A stretch of 64,000 nucleotides of DNA, taken from positions 10,595,777 to 10,659,776 of the forward strand of contig NW_024881303.1 of the NCBI RefSeq assembly GCF_018691265.1. The letters run 5' to 3'. Positions 14,653 to 26,529 of this stretch are shown here, in pieces. The position numbers and the translations under genes are program-made. Numbering within the stretch: position 1 is the first letter of the stretch; every line of letters begins with the position of its first letter. The notes under the pieces are model-generated. The model saw only the letters and a program-made list of their open reading frames with translations. It searched no databases and was not told where the DNA came from. Origin of the DNA: Tyto alba. Its lineage: Eukaryota; Chordata; Aves; Strigiformes; Tytonidae.

Positions 14653-15358
14653 CTTCTGGATACCATCAGCTCATGTGGCAGAGTTTTCAATGCCTACAGC
14701 TACACTAGCTCGTTTGAGTCAGGAGTGTGCTTTTGAAGCAAATTTCCCGATCATATTAATCTACTGTGCTTCGGTTTGCATCCCGGACCAGTGTGGGAAT
14801 GCATGAACTGGGCTCCCTTCCAGCAAACCTAAAGCAGTGAGAGCCTCCAGACGAGTTCACGTGAACTCCGGCCACCACCGGTCATGCAGCCCACGGGACC
14901 CCATTGCAGCTTGCCTGAAGCACCCCCACCTCACTGAAGCACCTTTGGTATGAAGATGGGGTCCTCAACACCCACTGAATCACTCCAGAAAACCACTCCT
15001 CCAGGGCCACAGCTGCTCACACAGAGCGAGCACATCTCGGCTTGCTGCCCACAGGAAACTTCAAGTGGTGGGAGAGGAAGAGGGTTCGGCCTTGGAGAGG
15101 AGCCCTGCCCCTCAAAGCAGGGTGGATATAACTCGCTCTGCCCACAGGGTGCAACAGCCACAAACCTGTCTGTAGCCACAGCTAACAAAACCAGCGTAGA
15201 TGTAGCCAAAGGCTAGTAAAAGCACTCGGAAGTTTTGTGACAATAAGGAATCAAGCAGAAAAGGAGACCTCAGAAATATCACTGAGGGCAAATGGTAGCA
15301 TGAGCTCAAACCTGGTTAGACATCAAAAAAACACAGGAGAGAGATGCTCAAACAACAA

Positions 15359-15436
15359 AAATATTTATATATATATATATTTTAAAAATATACTTATATA
15401 TATTTAAAAATATAAAAGTATTTATATAATACATCA
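15359..15436. repeat. AT-rich low-complexity / (TA)n repeat
   Basis: Alternating TA runs (about 15366-15380) are interspersed with TTTAAAAATATA-type blocks. This is ordinary AT-rich low-complexity sequence. Confidence 0.85.
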
Positions 15437-18400
15437 ATTATTATTGGGACTCTCCTTTCATAGGACTGCTTCTTGTCTTTTAAATAAAGCAGAAACTCTT
15501 ATCTCTTGCTGCTCCATAAGCCTTTGCTTTTCAGTTGCTGTCTGATCAGCATGACTGCAGAAACGAGGACGCAGCAGGGCTCTGAAGTAAAGAGAACTCC
15601 AAAGATACAAATTTATCTTTCCTCTCTTTTCCTGCTTTTATTCATGGTAGTGTCATCTCTTTTACCTATGAGGTGTGAATACAGATGAAGACATCACTAA
15701 GTGCAATTTTATGGCTACAGTAGCCAAAGGGTCAGACCAGAATGATGCTGAAATGGCCACTTCTGCCCTTAAAATTTTCCAAACTCTACAGATTTGAGGG
15801 TTGATTCAAAGGGTAGCAGATTTTCTTGTGCATGCAGACGCCGTTAAAAACACACTGAAGAAATTAAAAGCAATCACTTATCTTCTAGCATTAATATACA
15901 AATAATAGCAAAACCCATCAGTTCACTGGATGTCATACGTATATACATTTTAAAGGATGTAGGAAGCCCCTGTCTCCATAGTGCCTGAAACCTTTGCAGC
16001 TCAGATACAGCCTTTGATCTCTAGGAAACTGCAAATGTCACGAGGAGGACTGACCTGGTCTGCGCTGGCTTCCCCCGGAGCTCCACGCAGCCAGAACCAG
16101 AGCTCCAAGACCCCATCGCTGTGCCAGTGCCCACGTCCAGCAGCGCGGCTGCTGCTCCTTCCACGTTTCCCTGTGGCGATCTGCAGGCGTAATCAACCAC
16201 TGAAGCTGCACCCAAGTTAACATGCCCACATTGGGCTCAGCTCTGTAATTTTAGGTGAAGAGCATAATCAGCACTGGGCGTGTGAGAGCTGGGAATGCAA
16301 CAGAAATCTGAAAGTTTTTACTTTTCAATATAACTTCAGCATTTCAGCCTCAGAGTATCTGCCTTTCTGACTACAGTTAAGTTCATGATGCTTCCTCACA
16401 CAGATCATAGAAATTTCAACATTTTCAGGTATCTTCCCAGAACTAAGAATTCATGACTTTATAAGCAAGGGGGAAAAGCAGCAGTTTGAAGCAGATTTCA
16501 GTCCCTTCAGATCAAAGACCATGTTTTCTGATGTGTCTCTAAAGTGCCCAAGTGTGCTCGGCCCAGACTGGGACTTGTGGTTAATACCGTAACAACAAAA
16601 GCAACTGTGGTTGTGTATGGGACAGAACTGATATATTTGCTATTTTTGTCCGTTCTATATCTAACTACCACATTTTCTATGCAAACCAATTCGGTTTCTG
16701 TTTATATACCAAAATCCCCACAGCATGTCTGCTGCCCCTTGTCACGGCTATCGTTATTCCCGGTGAAGAGAACGGTACAAGACTTCGGAGCTTGTCAACA
16801 GCATTCGTGACCCAGCCAGAAAAGCTCTTTGTGGGACTGTGAAGTGTGCCTCCTTCCTCCTGCTCCAGCTGGAGGAAGCACGCTGCCATCCCAGGGCTGT
16901 CCAGCTTTAGCTCCCTGGCGACCAGGAACAGAGGGCTGGAAACCAAACCCAGGTCTCCTGTCCCAGCTCTCGCAGGGCTTTTAGCGAGCCATCGGGAAGA
17001 GCTCCCAAAGATTCTTCAGCAAACAGGCATCATTCAGTTCACTGCTCCCCACGTTACCAGTTTAATTGACACTTAGTCTTGTAGGAAATTCATTCGAGAA
17101 GTACAGACTAAATCATACATTTATTTATTCGAAAGACGAATTTCTAAGAAGCAAAACTACAATATTTCAGTATGACTATACTTACTTTTCAGATAGCCTG
17201 CTATTGTTTAGCTATTGAGAAATACACCTTCAAACATTGGATTCATTCAGTTTTAGACGCACAACTATGTTTATTATATTTGGCACTGTGAAATGCACTT
17301 TGTACCTTTATTGAGCTAGATTTTTGTCTGAGACCAAACCCGAGTCGTTTGTTTAAAAGCTGTTAATACCTAGACTGAGATACTAGCTCTGTAATTCTAA
17401 TAGGATGTCATATGGTCTCTTCCTTTGAGCATGTCTGAGCACAGGCCACCTTTCAACATTTTAAAATAACTTTTAAAAGTTACATCAAATTATACGTTAC
17501 CTATATATATGTTAAAAATGGATGAGAACAGGAGCGCCTGCTCTTCTAGTGTGGTACTGATATACAGTCTGGCAATCAACCATTCTTTGCCACTAACTCC
17601 TATATTCAGTATTTTCAGGTAATATAATACCAAGGAACAGTTGATGCACCTTATCCTGAAGCACTTCATAAACCAGAGTCAACAGAGGTGAAATCTGAGG
17701 AAGCGCTCAGGGAAATCTAGGGACTTCCCTGAAAATTAGGGTTTATAGACTATAATCCTATTGATGATAACTGAGTGATAAAACCCACAGTGTTTGCATT
17801 TATAACAATTCTTGAGTGATTTCATTGTTCTCAAAAAAAAAAAAAGCTGCTTTTGTTCATTGTTGATACAAAGTCACTCTTGTTGCAGACCAGGCACTTC
17901 CTACCTTACCTGGGTATTTTTATCCACAGTACTTTGCTGTGTTTGAGAGATAAGCCCTTACTCCAGACTCTGAATAGCACTTCCCCCTCAAATTTGGGGA
18001 ATGTCAGATTCAGATCGGAATCCAAACCTTCTAGTTTGGGCCTGTCTTTCATCATGGTAAATCAAGAGTCGGCAAATCTAAGCAATCTGTTCATGTTGAA
18101 ATTTGGGGTTTTTAAAATTTTACTTCCTTTCTAGCAAACAACGGAGGTTTATTTTCTTCTCTTCAGGACAGAAAACTGTTTACTGTATGACCTTATTTTT
18201 TAAACTGCTGCTTCATTTGCAGGGGAAGTCCTAATGACCTTGCTCACCATGCAGCCTGGGAGCTTATCAATCAGGACAGGGTTTGGCAGGAAGGCAAGAA
18301 AACACTCCTGCAATCAGATCCATTACCAGAGATCCCTCTGCCTGGACAGAAACGTCTTACAGCCAGTGAACTCCTGTACTCACACACACTCTTTATTGCT

Positions 18401-20228
18401 AGGTGTAACTGCAGTCTGAAGACTCAAAATTCGTTCATAAATTAATTTTCTTGGTTTTGTTAAGTTCGATACATGTCCTCTGAGCTGCCTGCAAGCTTTG
18501 CACGCTGATGATTAATTTAAATATATCTGGAATGCCTACCTACATTTTAATCTACACTAAATATTCTGTACATAATGCATGGTAGGTCGAAATGTGATCA
18601 CAAACCCAGATTTTTCCTTTCCATTACCTCTGCATCTTAGAGAGATCTCACAGCCATTTCATCCTGCCCTGCTATCAACAGAAATGTTTCCACTGACTGC
18701 AACAGATGAAGATCTGACCCTAAACTAGGTAACTGGGCCTGTACCACGGGGTCTGCTTATTCCACTGATTTGCCCGAATGGTATTTTTAAAACTGTGCTG
18801 AAATATGGCCCAGTAAACCTAAAGGAGAGCCAAAGAAAATACCACGTTAGTGTGGCAGCTCTGCCAGGAGGAACTGGTCTGTTCCTCGGTGGGAACGGAG
18901 GTCTTGCTCTTCCTCCCTCCACCATGAAGAACAGTGAAGCCTTTCCTTCTCTGTCTCATTGTTGGCTCCTCTAACACCCCAAGGTACCCAAAATCCTGCG
19001 ATCTATTTGATGCTCAGGAACCCTCGTGACAGAATTAGACAGACTTAGTTGGTCAAAATGGAGGAAGAAAGTGAATTCCACTGAAGGTGTACAATCATTC
19101 AAATGATGTCGTAAAAATGTCTGTTGTATCAAATAGGTTTGCTACTAGTGTAAAGGCAGAGTTGTGTTCCCCAGCTTTACTGCTATAAATGCATTTTATG
19201 CACCTTTATGTCATTAACAGTGAAAAGCTGTAGGAAGATGTGCTGTTTCCTAAATTCCAGATAGCTTCCTATTGCAGAATTGTGATCATCAGTGATCGTA
19301 CGTTTCTGAAGAAATCCAATCAGTTCTTACAGCTCAGTTAGCATTTATGGCACTGTTGATTTGAAAATAAACAAAACCCCTTATTGGCCAAAGAGGGCAA
19401 ATTTGGATACTGGAAGTGCGGAGAAATAATAAATCTGCCAAAGGCATTTCCACCACATCATTTTTCAGAGCAGGACAGCCCTTAAAAATCTTTCAAAATA
19501 CTGCCGCGCCATCAGCAATAATTTCAAGCAATTTGTGATGTTTTGAGCCATTCCTGCTGTGAGAGGTGGGGAGAGCCGTGTCTGCGCTCGCCACCCCGGC
19601 CCCTCGGCCACCCCGACCCCCCCGGACAATCACTTACCCTCGCCTCGCCTCACCGCCCGCCTGCTGCGGAAAAGGGCTATTGAAATATCTGCCAAGGCAG
19701 CGCGACACCCAATTATTTGATCAGTTGGTTATTTCGCGGGTGCAAGGGAAAGCTGTGAGCACAGGGCAAAGCGGACTGGCACCCCACGCTCCTGGGGAAG
19801 CTTGCTGGTGGGGGTCCCACGAGGTTTATGGGGTCCCAGAGCTTGGCTGGCGGGGCCTCTCCCCTACGGCGGGGTCGGTGCTGGTTTTTTTTGGGGGGTA
19901 AACTGACCACGCTCCGGGCACCCGGCTCCGAACGCTGGCGGCTTCCCGCAGGGCTGAGGGCGGTGAGGCCGCATCACCCCGCGGGGCACGGCGTCCCCGT
20001 GGGAGGGGGGGGGGGGGGCCCGGGCCGGTGACCCCGCCGCCGGGCCGCCCCAGGCCAGGCCGCGCCGGGGGCCCCTTAACACCGCCCCGGGGCTCGGGGC
20101 CGGGCCGGCGGGTGGGCGGAGGGGGGCGGCGGCAGGGCCGGGCCGGCGGGCACTGCCCCGCCGCGCTGAGGGGAGCTCCGAGGTCGGCGAGGCGGGGCCG
20201 GGCGGCGAAGCCCCGGCGGTGAACAACA

Positions 20229-20242
20229 CCCCCCCCCCCCCC
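20229..20242. repeat. C14 homopolymer in the promoter
   Basis: A run of 14 C just upstream of two GC boxes. Such runs are prone to sequencing-length error and to copy-number variation. Confidence 0.9.
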
Positions 20243-20338
20243 GCCGCCACCGCCTCCCTCCGGGGAGCGGAGCGGGGCGGCCCCTCGGCGCGGCGGGGCT
20301 GGGCGGGAAGCGGCGCGGCGGCAGGACCCGGCGGGAGG

Positions 20339-20344
20339 ATGTGA
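20339..20344 (+). other. Start-stop element ATGTGA in the promoter or leader
   Basis: An ATG followed directly by TGA. If transcripts start upstream of it, it would act as a minimal upstream start-stop that can delay scanning ribosomes. Whether it is transcribed is unknown. Confidence 0.35.
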
Positions 20345-20428
20345 GCGAGCGCCGCGGAGACGCGTGTGGGACGAGCCCGGCCCCGGCTGCGGGAGCTCGG
20401 CCCCGGGGGTGCGGGGGGGAGGTGGCCG

Positions 20429-20446
20429 CGGCGGCGGCGGCGGCGG
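20429..20446 (+). repeat. (CGG)6 trinucleotide repeat in putative 5' UTR
   Basis: Six uninterrupted CGG units within the putative AKT1 exon 1, in a larger GGC-rich context. Such leader repeats vary in length between individuals and species. Confidence 0.85.
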
Positions 20447-20563
20447 CCGAGCGGGGCGAGGGGCGGCCTCCCCCTCCCGGCCGGAGGCAGGGCGGCGGCG
20501 AGGCGGAGCGGAGCGGAGCGGCGGGGAAGGCGAGCCGGCAGCAGGAGCGGGCGTGTGAGCCCC

Positions 20564-20629
20564 ATGGGCCGAGCGCCTGCGAGAGGGGGAGGAGGAGCCG
20601 CCCCGCCGCCCGCCGCCCGGGGATGGTGA
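20564..20629 (+). other. Upstream ORF of 21 codons in AKT1 leader
   Basis: An ATG at 20564 opens a 21-residue Gly/Ala/Pro-rich frame (starting MGRAPARGGGG) that stops at TGA 20627-20629, upstream of the AKT1 start codon. The context is CCCCATGG, with G at +4 but C at -3, so initiation would be moderate. It overlaps the next upstream ORF by seven bases. It is relevant only if exon 1 runs through to the donor at 20829. Confidence 0.4.
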
Positions 20630-20658
20630 GGAGGCGGCGGCTGCCGGGAGCCCAGTGA
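20623..20658 (+). other. Upstream ORF of 11 codons overlapping the previous one
   Basis: An ATG at 20623 opens the 11-residue frame MVRRRRLPGAQ, ending at TGA 20656-20658. The overlap ATGGTGA places the start of this frame over the stop of the preceding one, a layout that allows termination-reinitiation. The same bases also form a donor-like site (ATG|GTGAGG), so splicing there would remove this frame. Confidence 0.4.
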
Positions 20659-20828
20659 GGCCTTCGCTCGGCACCCGCCGGAGAGCCCGCCTCGCCAGCC
20701 TCCCCCTTCCCCCCCGCTCGCTCGCTGGCTCGCTCCCCCTTTCCCTCCCCTTCCCCTGCCTCCCTCCCCGGCTCCCTTCCCTTGCCGCCGCCGCCCTCCC
20801 ATCACCTCCTCCCCGGGGCTCCAGCCAT

Positions 20829-20834
20829 GTAAGT
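20829..20834 (+). other. AKT1: Best splice donor of exon 1 (GTAAGT)
   Basis: A perfect GTAAGT donor. The preceding AT together with the donor G forms an ATG that is followed at once by TAA, so an unspliced transcript would carry another start-stop here. Confidence 0.6.
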
Positions 20835-21215
20835 GACCCGCTCCCCCGGCCGGGAAGGGCTGGGGGAAGGAAGCGACGGGGCCGGGGCCTGCTCGGCTCG
20901 GCCGCGCAGTGCCCGCCGCATTGTGCGGGGCCGGGAGGGGAGGGGAAGGGAAAGGAAAGGGGGGGCGACCGCCCTCCGCCTTCCCCGGGCGGCGGCCGCT
21001 GAACCCGCCTAGGCCGCGGCGGCGGGCCGTGGGGGGGCTTCCCCGCCGCCTCCCCCCGCCCCGGGAACGGCCGGGCGGGGTGGGGGGGGCGGTGAGGCGG
21101 GCCGGGGAGCGGGCGGCCCCGGCCGGCGTCCTGCCGGCGGGCCCCGGGCGGGCAGGAAGCTGCTGGCTGCCCCGGGCTGTGGTGGATGAGAGGGCGGCGG
21201 GGCGGGGAGGGGGGG

Positions 21216-21240
21216 TGGTGGTGGTGGTGGTGGGGGGGGG
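21216..21240 (+). repeat. (TGG)6 followed by a G run; G-quadruplex-prone
   Basis: Six TGG units (21216-21233) run into an uninterrupted G tract, within a wider G-rich segment from about 21190. Several closely spaced G-runs of three or more meet the usual sequence rule for a G-quadruplex on the + strand. Confidence 0.8.
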
Positions 21241-21270
21241 TGTCCCGCCGCAGCCCTCGGGCCTGCCCCG

Positions 21271-21304
21271 GCCCCCTCGGAGCCCCGGCCCCCTCGGAGC
21301 CCCG
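21271..21304. repeat. Perfect 17-bp tandem duplication
   Basis: The unit GCCCCCTCGGAGCCCCG occurs twice head to tail, at 21271-21287 and 21288-21304. It is a small GC-rich minisatellite seed in the CpG island. Confidence 0.9.
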
Positions 21305-21596
21305 GCCCCGCTGCACCGCCGGGGGACTGGGGCTGCCCGGGACCGTGCCCGAGCATCCCCGCCCCGTGGAAGCGGGGCGGCGGGGGGGGGGGGGCGTATT
21401 TCTAAAACCGTGGCAAACAGAAAGTCTCTAAGTGCCCCCTCCCACCCCCCTCGCCCCCATTTTCTCCCCTTGTCTTCAGGCGCGTTGTTTCAGCCCGGCT
21501 CCGCTTTGCGGACCACTAAGTGTTTGCCGACGGGGGTGTGATTGTCTCCGTGGGCATTTGTCATGTGTAGGTGGCTGCGAAGCGTTTGTGGACTAG

Positions 21597-21639
21597 ATTT
21601 TTTTTTCTTTTTTTTTCTTTTTTTTTTTTTTTTTTTTTT
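21597..21639. repeat. Interrupted poly-T tract
   Basis: T runs broken by two C bases, directly after the CpG island. It is the first of many T-tracts on the transcribed gene's sense strand. Confidence 0.9.
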
Positions 21640-24600
21640 GCAGTCATGTTTTGCAGAGCTGTAAGGAGCTGTCTGCAGATGCCCCCCTGCCCCCAGGTGA
21701 AATTCTGCAGTTGCTGAAATGTTCTTGGTGACTTGTAGGACTTTTGCTTCTGTTTCTTTGTAAAACACATCATTATAATCAAGTATATGAACGTGCTGGG
21801 ACTTCTTACCTGTTTTACTGACCATACACTATTGACGCTAATGCAGCTTGCACCTTATTGGTATCCCGCCCTCCTCCTGCCCCCCTGGGGAATGTATTTA
21901 ACTGTTTTTCTTTTTGCTTTGTTTTCCTTCCACCTCTAACATGTAAGAAGCAAATCCCTGATTTGCTATTATTTGTTTTATTTATACCACAGGAGGGATG
22001 TACATTTCAAAATACAGTTATAAAGGGGAGTTACTAACACTTAATTCAGAAGAATATTTGTTTACAGGTAAATAAATTTGACATACTACATGACTAGTAA
22101 TTACTTTTATGTAGTAGTTAATTTCCTGATGACAGCCACAACATTTGTCTGAGTTAACAGATTTAAAGACACTCTGGAGCTACCTTTGATTTTTTTAAAT
22201 AGGAAGGTTTTTGTTGTGTGCGATGTTTATAGAACTTTTTTGGTGTGTAGCAGTGGTAAATCACTATTTAAGAATTGATCCAATGTCCACAAGTAACTTG
22301 TAGCTCCAGCTTTCACTTGCTGGCTTATAAAAATGTCCTGTAAGTGATTACATTAAGAATTAAATAGGTTCATGACTGACTTGATTTGTTTGGAGACAGA
22401 ACAAAACTTCTGTTATAAATACTTTAAAATAGAATTTGATTAAATGCATCTCAAGTGGTACAGAAGTTCTGAGCAGCATAGTTCTTAAATTATATGAGCA
22501 TAAACTGTAAAAGGACTTGTTCTTGTTTGGGAACATAAAGAGGATTTTGTCTGGGCTGTGTCTTTGACAGAGAGGGTATGAAGAAGTCTCTTTTCTGCCG
22601 TCACTCAGTTTTGAAATAGGCAGCTTAGTTTGTCCTAGCAGCTTGGACAGCTGTGTGTTGTGACTCTGGCCCCTCACCTGAACAATATTAACCTCATGTC
22701 TATTGATCAGCAAAGGCACGGAGAGCACAAATATTTCAAATGGCAGTTTTGTAAACCTAGATTAGGCTAACAGATTGGAAAAAAAAAAATGGATGTGGCT
22801 TTAGACATTTTTGTTCTTCACTTACCATTTTCCCTATAGCTTAGAATCAGAGAAGCCTTTCTGAGCGTTGTGATAAGCTGCGCTTGCTGCCATGAAATAC
22901 CAGTTTAGAGGTGCTATCATTCAACACTGAACGTACAGTAGGAAATAAGAATGACCTCACCTAGCTCACGGCCCACAATGAGTTTTTGAAGAGCTAAGAT
23001 GCTGGAACAACCTGGTCGTCCTAAGGTTTTTTTTGAAAGCTCTTTGCCTAGATTTGGTAACTGGGTCATGGTGTGAAGCTGCTGTGGGTTTAGAGGGCCT
23101 CGAGCGCGTCGGAACTGCTGCTATTCCTGTGAAACACCCAAGGCAGGATTTGCATAGTGCAGGAGATGTACTTCACCAGTCAAAGCCTGGTGGGGACACC
23201 TCTCTGTATGGTCTACTTGCAATGTTGGCTGGAGCCCAACTTTGTCGTGTTTGGGATGTTCACATACAGTTGGCTGTCAGCTGTGAGCTTACAGTGGGAT
23301 CTGGGATCTACTGTGGGGAGAGAGCTTAGGTGATATCCCATGTAATGGGCCCAAACACACATGCCTCTGCCCCCCCTCAGTTCCTGTGTGTCTCATCTGC
23401 TCTCATGACAGTGTCATGTGGCCAAGGTAGGCAAATGGGCGGCTGGATCCTTTTTTGCAGGGTCCTGCTCCTGTGCATTATAAGAACATGTACAGATATG
23501 TAGCACATCAGGGCTCGGTGTCCTGGGAGCATCAGGACTGTGCCACACCAGGGCAGTGGGCATTGGTAACTGGTGGTGTGACGGGTGCTTTGGAAGTGTT
23601 AGTTCAGGAGTGTGCTTTGCTGTAACCTGCCTTCTGATCTGGGCTAACTTGTACAGCCTGGACAAAGTCGTAACATGCCAGGTGAGGCAGCGTCAGGACT
23701 GAAGGTGGTGGATCTGATTTTCCTTCAGCCTCTTGCTTACTCTCCCTCATGAAGATGAGGTGATCACCAAAGATGCTCCTGCATCCCTTCCTTTTCTTCT
23801 TGCTTTGATTTAGGGTGTGAGTAGAAATGAATATAAAATTTCATCTTGGAGAGAGGGTGAGTAGGACAGATATTTTGTGGAGACAAAAGAGGGTGAGCAT
23901 AATAAATAGAACGAGAAAAGGAACTCTGATGTGACTCTCCCGAATACTGAAAAGATGGTTCTCCACCTTCTGTTGGATGGTTGGTTTGACTCCTTAAAGC
24001 GGGTTTTGCTGCTGCAGTGCCTAGGAAAGTGAGTTATCTCATTATTTATAAAGAAGTTAATAACCTTTAAGGGATTAATATATGCATAAAACCAACGCCA
24101 CTGTGATATGATGCTGATGTCATGCCATTCATGATTTACACAGCTGTATGAGGAATACTTTGGTATCAAAAAAGCATTAGAGAAATGCGTATTGAAAAAC
24201 AAGCAAACGGAAGGCTAAGAGAAAGACAGAGTTGTTTAGCTTTTGACGGTATTCAGTCATGTGCAGACACAGGCTGGAGCAGCCAGGTCATACTTACCTC
24301 AGATGCCCTCTGTTCACTGGGAACCATTCCTAGATGGCCATAAATGAGGACTGTAATAATTTCTTTCTTTTTTTTTTTTTTTTTTTTTCTTTCCCCTCTA
24401 AGGATTTTATGGAAAAGGAACTTTCTCTGGTTTACGCATCTTCAGTAGTACGTTGACCTGTAGTTAACTTGCTCTCCTATTCCGAGAAATTACTCTTACT
24501 TGCTCCCACTGTCTTCAATAACATCTTTTACTAAAATAGATATATTAGGCACAGCTTGAATGTGTGTTTTAAAATATACCAGATAGAGCGGGTTTGCTGC

Positions 24601-25811
24601 TGTTGGAGCTGCGTCTGTGGACATCTTGTTGTTGATCCCATCAAGAAGGGATCGCCAGCTCTTTCCAGTGTGAATTAAAAATAGCTTAAGTCCCCCCTTA
24701 TAAAAGAAGCACTCTAGCACAGCTGACTGAAGGACTGAGGTGGAGCCCATGCTGCAGGCTGGTGTCAGGGATTGTTTAGTGTTTTCCCACTTTGTTGTGC
24801 TGTGCTGCCCAATCTCCTGTGCCTGGCTCCTTTCTAGTGCCCCTTACCCCCTTCCACCACCCCTCTCCCTTTGAGGGAGATGGACAGGTAAAGACACATC
24901 TCAGAGAGCAGGGCTGCAGTAGCAAGTGGAGAGTGTTTCTTAGGTAGAAATTGTAGGGAAAGGGCAGTTGAAACTTCTTGGACACCACAGAGTGTACACA
25001 AAGTCATTCCTCTGAATTTTGGATTTCTTTGTTGATCTGTTTGGGCTGTATTATCATTCAAATTCAGATTATGAGATGACAGTTTAGCTTGATGAGAAGT
25101 AGGAGGCTGCCAAGTGGTCATCTTGACAAGTGTTAACCCAGAAAAACCTGGAGTAAGCTAGCTGCAGATTGCAGAATTTTGGGCCTTTCCACCTTTTTTG
25201 TTTTTAATAATAGGATTGTCCTTTCTACAGACTAATTTGGCCCATAGCTTCCTTTTTTTTATGTATGGTTATTGAAAAGCATAGTATTGTTCAGTGCAGC
25301 TGAATTGTTGAATTCAAGGTGCAGAGGTAGGTTGCAGTCACTGTGTTCTGTTATGGCACAATGCTAGAAGCGTTAACTTTCACACCTGGGTGTTACATTT
25401 CTAGAGGTAAAATGTGATAATCTTAGGGGTTTTGCTCAACACTTTGCAGATTGCTTGATGCTTAAACAAAGCCTCTAAGTGAGGTCTAGTCTCCTCTTGA
25501 CGTCAACAAGTAAGTCTAGCTTGCATGATTATTGTGCATGCAGTTTTGAATGGAGAATGAAAGCTTGCCATGTTTGTTGGGTTCTATCCTAATTGCTCTG
25601 GAGCTAAAGGGGTTTGTTTTAAGGTAACTCTGGCAGCTGTGGGTTACTGGTCTGTTCTGCAGCATATGATGTTCTCTATGAAATTAAGGAGATCTTACAT
25701 GTCTCTTGTTCCAATGTAATTTTTTGTGTGTTTTCCCTCCCTCAAGCAAATGTCTTATCTGTTTCTTGGAGTTGATAATTATAACCAGTGAGATATGGCA
25801 GATTTGTAATT

Positions 25812-25905
25812 TAAAAAAAAAAAAAAAAAACAAAAAAAAACAAACAAAAACCAAACAAACAAAAAAACCCCAAAAAACAAAACAAAACACCAACCCACCT
25901 TGTTT
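25812..25905. repeat. A-rich low-complexity (AAAC)n-like repeat
   Basis: An A18 run is followed by CAAAAAAAAACAAACAAAAA-type sequence. It is a simple repeat and one of the few A-rather than T-rich tracts in the transcribed part. Confidence 0.85.
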
Positions 25906-26529
25906 CTAGGAAAAAACTAGAAAATAAAGCGTTACTGGAAAAGCTGAGGAATAGTTATAAACAGTGAAAGTTCATAGGCAAAGTATCAGGGGAGTGACTT
26001 TTTTTCTCCCAGTCCATTTCTGCTGGCAGTGATGGTACTTGTTCAAATTTGACCTCCTTAGTTTGAAGGCTGCCCATTTCAGAGCACTGGTGATTACCCT
26101 GCAGAGCCCTCTGTCCCTGCTGGGGTTTTGGATCTAGGTTGGATTCATTTTGACCATCTGATTCTTCCATCCAGAGCTGTGTCTTAGTGAGTTATGGGGA
26201 GTTAGTTGCTTGTTAATCTAGTTTCTGATGGATGGCTGTCAGCTGTGTGCTCAGAGATAATTGATGCACATGTGCCAAATGCATTCAGAGATGGTATATA
26301 TTTGTTAGGTGGGAATGAGATCTGTCTGTGGTTGGAGAGAGACTCCAGCAAAAGCCAGGTCTTTGACAGGTTACAAATGCTGCTGGGTTTTGTTCTATTA
26401 AACTTCTTGGTTACTGCTGGGAATTTGTCACCAGTTACATTTTTTGATCACCCAGGTAATACCAAATTGAATGGTCGTACGGACACTTTGGAGAGCACAG
26501 AAGTCATTAAAGAAAAACAGAGAACATTT

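Larger units (their letters stand above)
13401..19569. other. Intergenic DNA up to the AKT1 CpG island
   Basis: No gene can be supported. At 13500-13535 a phrase like 'GCTGATTTCAGTGGAACTTT' resembles old amniote repeat tails. A TTC-rich triplicate lies at 14621-14652 and AT-rich low-complexity DNA at 15359-15436. The block at about 14024-14400 is GC-richer and open on both strands, but it matches no protein family I know. Confidence 0.6.
20345..20828 (+). other. AKT1: Putative AKT1 non-coding exon 1 (5' UTR); 5' end unknown
   Basis: AKT1 genes carry a non-coding first exon in a CpG island, and this stretch sits in the core of the island. It ends in a strong donor, CCAT|GTAAGTGA, with the intron beginning at 20829. 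Two other consensus-like donors are present: GATG|GTGAGG (intron from 20626) and GGAT|GTGAGC (intron from 20341), so exon 1 may be shorter in some transcripts. Joined to exon 2, no new ATG is made at the 20828/27619 junction. The left edge given here is arbitrary, because the start site must come from transcript data. The exon contains six CGG units (20429-20446). Confidence 0.5.
19570..21540 (+). promoter_or_regulatory. AKT1: CpG island promoter of AKT1
   Basis: CpG density rises sharply at about 19570 and stays high to about 21540, in contrast to the CpG-poor flanks. Exact GC-box cores (GGGCGG, the Sp1/KLF class) occur at 20114-20119, 20124-20129, 20200-20205, 20275-20280, 20301-20306 and 20461-20466. 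No TATA box is apparent, which suits a dispersed-start housekeeping promoter such as that of AKT1. The island precedes the putative non-coding exon and lies about 7 kb upstream of the AKT1 start codon. It also contains a G14 run (20005-20018), a C14 run (20229-20242) and TGG repeats (21216-21233) that could form G-quadruplexes. The exact transcription start cannot be read from sequence alone, and divergent transcription is possible. Confidence 0.85.

Noticed and set aside
19826..21316. Minus-strand open frame of 496 codons across the CpG island
   Set aside because: The translation is almost all Pro, Arg, Gly, Ala and Ser, as expected when very GC-rich DNA lacks stop codons. Overlapping frames on both strands are equally open, and the region is the AKT1 promoter.
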